The notes beneath the pieces were generated by a model. The model ran no database searches. It was given only the letters and a program-made list of their open reading frames with translations, and had not been told where the DNA came from. Of a stretch of DNA of 64,000 nucleotides, positions 61,752 through 64,000 are shown piece by piece. Made by a program: the position numbers and the translations under genes. Origin of the DNA: Methylocystis echinoides (GTDB lineage: Bacteria; Pseudomonadota; Alphaproteobacteria; Rhizobiales; Beijerinckiaceae); NCBI RefSeq assembly GCF_040687965.1, contig NZ_CP156085.1, forward strand, positions 62,001-126,000, read 5' to 3'. How positions within the stretch are numbered: position 1 is the first letter of the stretch; every line of letters begins with the position of its first letter.

Positions 61752-62512
61752 GAGCGGGTTCATGATTTTCCGATTCAGGAGGGGATTCCCGAATCGGGGA
61801 GAGGCTGATTCCTTACGTCATGCGCATGACGGAGGAGCAAGATGGCTCGGGCCTACAGCCAGGATTTGCGTGACCGGGTGATTGACGCCGCATTGAAGGG
61901 CCTTTCGGCGCGTCAGGCTGCGGCGCGTTTCGAGGTCGGCGACGCGACGGCAATTGTCTGGGTGCGCCGCGCCCGTCAGACCGGCGAGCGCGGGGCGCGC
62001 AAACAAGCACAACCGCGGCGCTGCAAGCTCGACCCGCACCGCGATTCCTGCTTTCTCTGATCGAGACGACGCCGGACCTGACCATCAGCGAGCTGTTGGA
62101 GCGGCTCCTCGCCGAGCGCGGGATAAAGGCCTGCCGAGCGACGTTGTGGGGTTTTCTCGACCGCTGCGGTCTGACCTACAAAAAAAGACCGCCCATGCGA
62201 GCGAGCAGGACTGGGCGGACATAAAGGAACGGCGCGATGGCTTGGTTTGACAGTCAGCTTAATCTCGATCCCGAAAAGCTCGTCTTCATCGACGAGACCT
62301 GGACCACGACCAATATGGCGCGCAAAAACGGGCGCGCGTCTCAAAGGAGAGCGTCTGCGCGCCGGCGTTCCACACGGTCATTGGAAGACGACGACCTTCG
62401 TCGCCGGTCTACGCCTGACCGGCATGACGGCGCCGATGGTTCTCGACCGCCCGATCAACGGCCTATGCTTTCAGGCCTATGTCGATGAGCCGGTTTAAGC
62501 CGAATCCGCTCT
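61752..62512 (+). mobile_element. IS630-family element, internally deleted (about 761 bp)
   Basis: Ends GAGCGGGTTC (61752) and the inverted GAATCCGCTC (to 62512), each flanked by TA (61750-61751 and 62513-62514), the target duplication of IS630. The transposase inside lacks its C-terminal third, so the element is a deletion derivative that kept both ends. Confidence 0.7.
61842..62498 (+). pseudogene. IS630-family transposase, frameshifted and 3'-deleted
   Basis: N-terminal HTH ARAYSQDLRDRVIDAALKGL and SARQAAARFEVGDATAIVWV; next frame ETTPDLTISELLERLLAERG and LWGFLDRCGLTYKKRP; then KLVFIDETWTTTNMAR (first catalytic Asp-Glu), FVAGLRLTGMTAPMVLDRPI and NGLCFQAYVDEPV, where it stops. Normally Val-x-Asp-Asn and the final Glu follow. 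At least two frameshifts plus the deletion. Confidence 0.75.
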
Positions 62513-62795
62513 AGTGCTGCCGATCGACGGTTTGGCTCAGTTTCGGACTTCAGTTCGTCGAACCAGCGCTCGACGGAGGCGATCAACAGGTCACGCGCCA
62601 TCTCGCCCGACGTGACTGGCGGTCGATAGCTCGCGTGGCGAATCAAAAAAGTTGAGGTTAGCAAACTCCCAGCTACCAGGCCTTTCACCCATTTGGACAG
62701 CGTCGATAACCAAACTGGCGCCTATTCCAAATGCAGCTCTCGAAGATAGACAGTTTTCGAAGCTCAAATCAACGCTTCACTTTCGGAGAATAGAT

Positions 62796-63098
62796 ATGAA
62801 GAAGCTGCTTCTCGTTTCGGCCGCTCTGGCCCTTTCCACCACCTACGCCCTGGCTGGCGGCCTCGATATCGCCCAGTCGCTGAAGCTCAACCAAACGATC
62901 GGCGACACCTCCAAGGGCGGCTTCGCTCTCAACAAGGCGTTCGTCCTGCAGGCGCAGGTTCCGGTCAACGCCAACGGCGACGTTTCGCAGAAGTTGGAGC
63001 TCGGGCAGTCGATCGGCGACACCTCGAAGGGTGGCGCGGCCATCAACAAGGCGACCGTGATCCAGGCTCAGGTTCCGCTGAACTTCGGCGCTCCGTGA
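62796..63098 (+). CDS. Secreted protein with two internal repeats
   Basis: 100 residues from ATG 62796 behind CGGAG. Signal peptide KKLLLVSAALALSTTYALAG. The mature part consists of two about 35-residue repeats: SLKLNQTIGDTSKGGFALNK then AFVLQAQVPVNANG, and KLELGQSIGDTSKGGAAINK then ATVIQAQVPLNFGAP. Regular Gln/Asn and Gly with alternating hydrophobic residues suggests a beta-solenoid or amyloid-like fold, like a curlin. A strong terminator hairpin follows. The next gene encodes a related, more curlin-like secreted protein. Function not known; adhesin or matrix protein is a guess. Confidence 0.7.
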   Translation: MKKLLLVSAALALSTTYALAGGLDIAQSLKLNQTIGDTSKGGFALNKAFVLQAQVPVNANGDVSQKLELGQSIGDTSKGGAAINKATVIQAQVPLNFGAP

Positions 63099-63126
63099 GC
63101 CTTGCTCTAAGCCGGGTGGTTTAGAG

Positions 63127-63155
63127 AGATCGCGGCCGACCCTCGGCCGCGATCT
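63127..63155 (+). terminator. Terminator between the two secreted-protein genes
   Basis: Perfect 13-bp inverted repeat AGATCGCGGCCGA/TCGGCCGCGATCT (63127-63139, 63143-63155) with a 3-nt loop. The right arm is followed by TATCT. Confidence 0.75.
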
Positions 63156-63213
63156 TATCTCGGGGCCTTAGCGTCCCTTGTTGACAAGCGCCTCTCAAGA
63201 TCGGAGCCGACAA

Positions 63214-63558
63214 ATGAAATATTGGCTTATCCCAGTTCTGGTCTGCATTAGCGGCGCTCAGGCGCAGGCGCAAGCGCTCGGAAGCTTCATCAGCGTCAGT
63301 CCGAGCTTTATCGGCGTCAACATCAACAACCCGCTGCTGAGCGCCGTCGCGGGCGTGCAGTTCGGCCAGCACAACGATCTCGACGTCGCGCAGAACAGCC
63401 TGACCAATTTTGTCGGCGTGCAGCAGGTCTCCATCGGCAAAGCCGGCAGCTCGCAGTCGAACAACGCCGGCGTTACCCAGGTCGGCAATCAAAGCTACAC
63501 GGGTCTCGGCCAGCACATCGAATCCTTGCCCCCGCTGCCGGGCTTGGGCCAGCCCTGA
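63214..63558 (+). CDS. Curlin-like secreted protein
   Basis: 114 residues from ATG 63214, preceded by CGGAG. A signal peptide (MKYWLIPVLVCISGAQAQAQ) leads to PSFIGVNINNPLLSAVAG and then QFGQHNDLDVAQNSLTNFVG, VQQVSIGKAGSSQSNNAG and VTQVGNQSYTGLGQHIES. The Gln-x-Gly-x2-Asn-x5-Gln and Val-x-Gln-x-Gly-Asn spacing resembles CsgA/CsgB curlin repeats, which stack into amyloid fibres. The end is Pro/Leu-rich. No csgG/E/F genes are in the window. A degenerate copy is at 60207-60471. A role in surface fibres is inferred from the repeat pattern only. Confidence 0.65.
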   Translation: MKYWLIPVLVCISGAQAQAQALGSFISVSPSFIGVNINNPLLSAVAGVQFGQHNDLDVAQNSLTNFVGVQQVSIGKAGSSQSNNAGVTQVGNQSYTGLGQHIESLPPLPGLGQP

Positions 63559-63622
63559 CGGGCTGAACACGGGCGGTCGACGCCACGACAAAACCGCGTG
63601 ATGACGGCGTGTGGGATGAGCC

Positions 63623-64000
63623 GTGTTTAGATCTTACTGGGGTCGCAACGACCGAGAATGGCGCAGTTCCAAGCACGCCATTTTGGCCTACCACGTTGGG
63701 GGCTGGCGCAAGGGCGAGTCGCCGCTTGACGCCCTTGCCAGAGCGCTCGGCGTAGAATCAGAAAAAACTCTGTTGGAAGACGGCGTCGCTGAGCGGGACG
63801 AACTCGATCAGCTTTCAGCCTGTCTGGACGCAGACTGGTTTAACCGGCCCGGGCTGAACATAGAGGAAAGCGTCGCGCTCGCCATTTCGCTGCTCAGCGA
63901 AAAACTCGCGGAAGTGCCGCCAGAAGTTCGCGCTTTCTTTGACGCGCCGCGCAAGCTGGAAATTCTGCGTAGCGCCCGCTCCGCCGAGGCGCAGAACGAT
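63623..64000 (+). CDS. Hypothetical protein, partial at window end
   Basis: An open frame from GTG 63623 runs to the last base without a stop (126 codons visible): VFRSYWGRNDREWRSSKHA, LAYHVGGWRKGESPLDALA, then an acidic helical stretch (DELDQLSACLDADWFNRPG, NIEESVALAISLLSEKLAEV) and PEVRAFFDAPRKLEILRS. No signal peptide or membrane helix. I do not recognise the family. The start is weakly supported; the real start could be upstream of a different frame. Truncated by the window edge. Confidence 0.5.
   Translation, partial: MFRSYWGRNDREWRSSKHAILAYHVGGWRKGESPLDALARALGVESEKTLLEDGVAERDELDQLSACLDADWFNRPGLNIEESVALAISLLSEKLAEVPPEVRAFFDAPRKLEILRSARSAEAQND

Noticed and set aside
62560-62688. IS3-type integrase fragment (TSGEMARDLLIASVERW)
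   Set aside because: About 20 residues of similarity only, partly overlapping an IS630 end; not enough to annotate.

Overview
The window looks like accessory DNA from a high-GC alphaproteobacterium, most likely in the Rhizobiales. No rRNA, tRNA or core housekeeping gene was seen. Two Cys-rich four-helix copper-storage (Csp-type) proteins with twin-arginine leaders suggest a copper-rich lifestyle; this family was first described in the methanotroph Methylosinus trichosporium, so a Methylocystis/Methylosinus-like host is a reasonable but unproven guess. DUF1403, LysR, HisKA_2/HWE kinases and the IS repertoire (ISL3, IS3, IS66, IS110, IS5, IS630, IS256, Tn552/Tn5053-like tni) fit an alphaproteobacterial plasmid or genomic island.

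Layout. 0-5 kb: a DUF1403 remnant behind an ISL3-derived MITE, an OsmC 5' stub, a HisKA_2 kinase, and an ISL3 element with a frameshifted transposase next to a broken STAS-like gene. 5-11.3 kb: copper/metal block (Csp, CusF-like, second Csp, DUF2946-like, TonB, ExbB, LuxR-type regulator). 11.7-14.6 kb: graveyard of two tni modules and one IS3. 15.4-18.5 kb: CPHC-thioredoxin/CcdA-like membrane protein, truncated ZIP transporter, ferritin-like protein, stress membrane protein. 18.6-23.3 kb: a FeoA-FeoB-OmpA fusion divergent from a CPVC membrane protein and an unusual Lys/Asp-rich helical protein. 23.8-32 kb: mostly intact metabolic genes (CydX-like microprotein, nitroreductase, exported methyltransferase, APC permease, and a LysR-flanked operon DUF938-SDR-DUF1326-DUF2182). 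32.5-35.1 kb: rhodanese, carbonic anhydrase and PepSY remnants around an intact Met/His/Gly-rich LTXXQ protein. 35.3-45.6 kb: IS66 carrying a nested IS110, IS256, IS3-like, a second IS110 and an intact IS5, with a DAG-kinase-like gene between. 45.7-53 kb: TMEM175 channel, FYDLN zinc protein, zinc ribbon plus trypsin-like protease between inverted paralogues, a small secreted peptide, and tandem membrane microproteins. 53-60 kb: broken universal stress, HWE kinase and transglutaminase-like genes, then a frameshifted hybrid kinase with a complete ethylene-receptor-type copper-binding domain divergent from a GAF/PAS hybrid kinase. 60-64 kb: a degenerate and an intact curlin-like gene, an internally deleted IS630, and a partial gene at the window edge.

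How the genes fit together. Copper and iron handling is the common thread: cytosolic/exported copper sequestration (Csp, CusF), energised outer-membrane uptake (TonB/ExbB), ferrous iron import (FeoAB-OmpA with two partner genes), ferritin and ZIP, thiol/cytochrome biogenesis, DUF2182/DUF1326, and a Cu(I)-dependent sensor domain. Much of the rest is decaying: about half of the recognisable genes are truncated, frameshifted or interrupted by stops, often next to IS ends. Some single-base frameshifts could be assembly errors.
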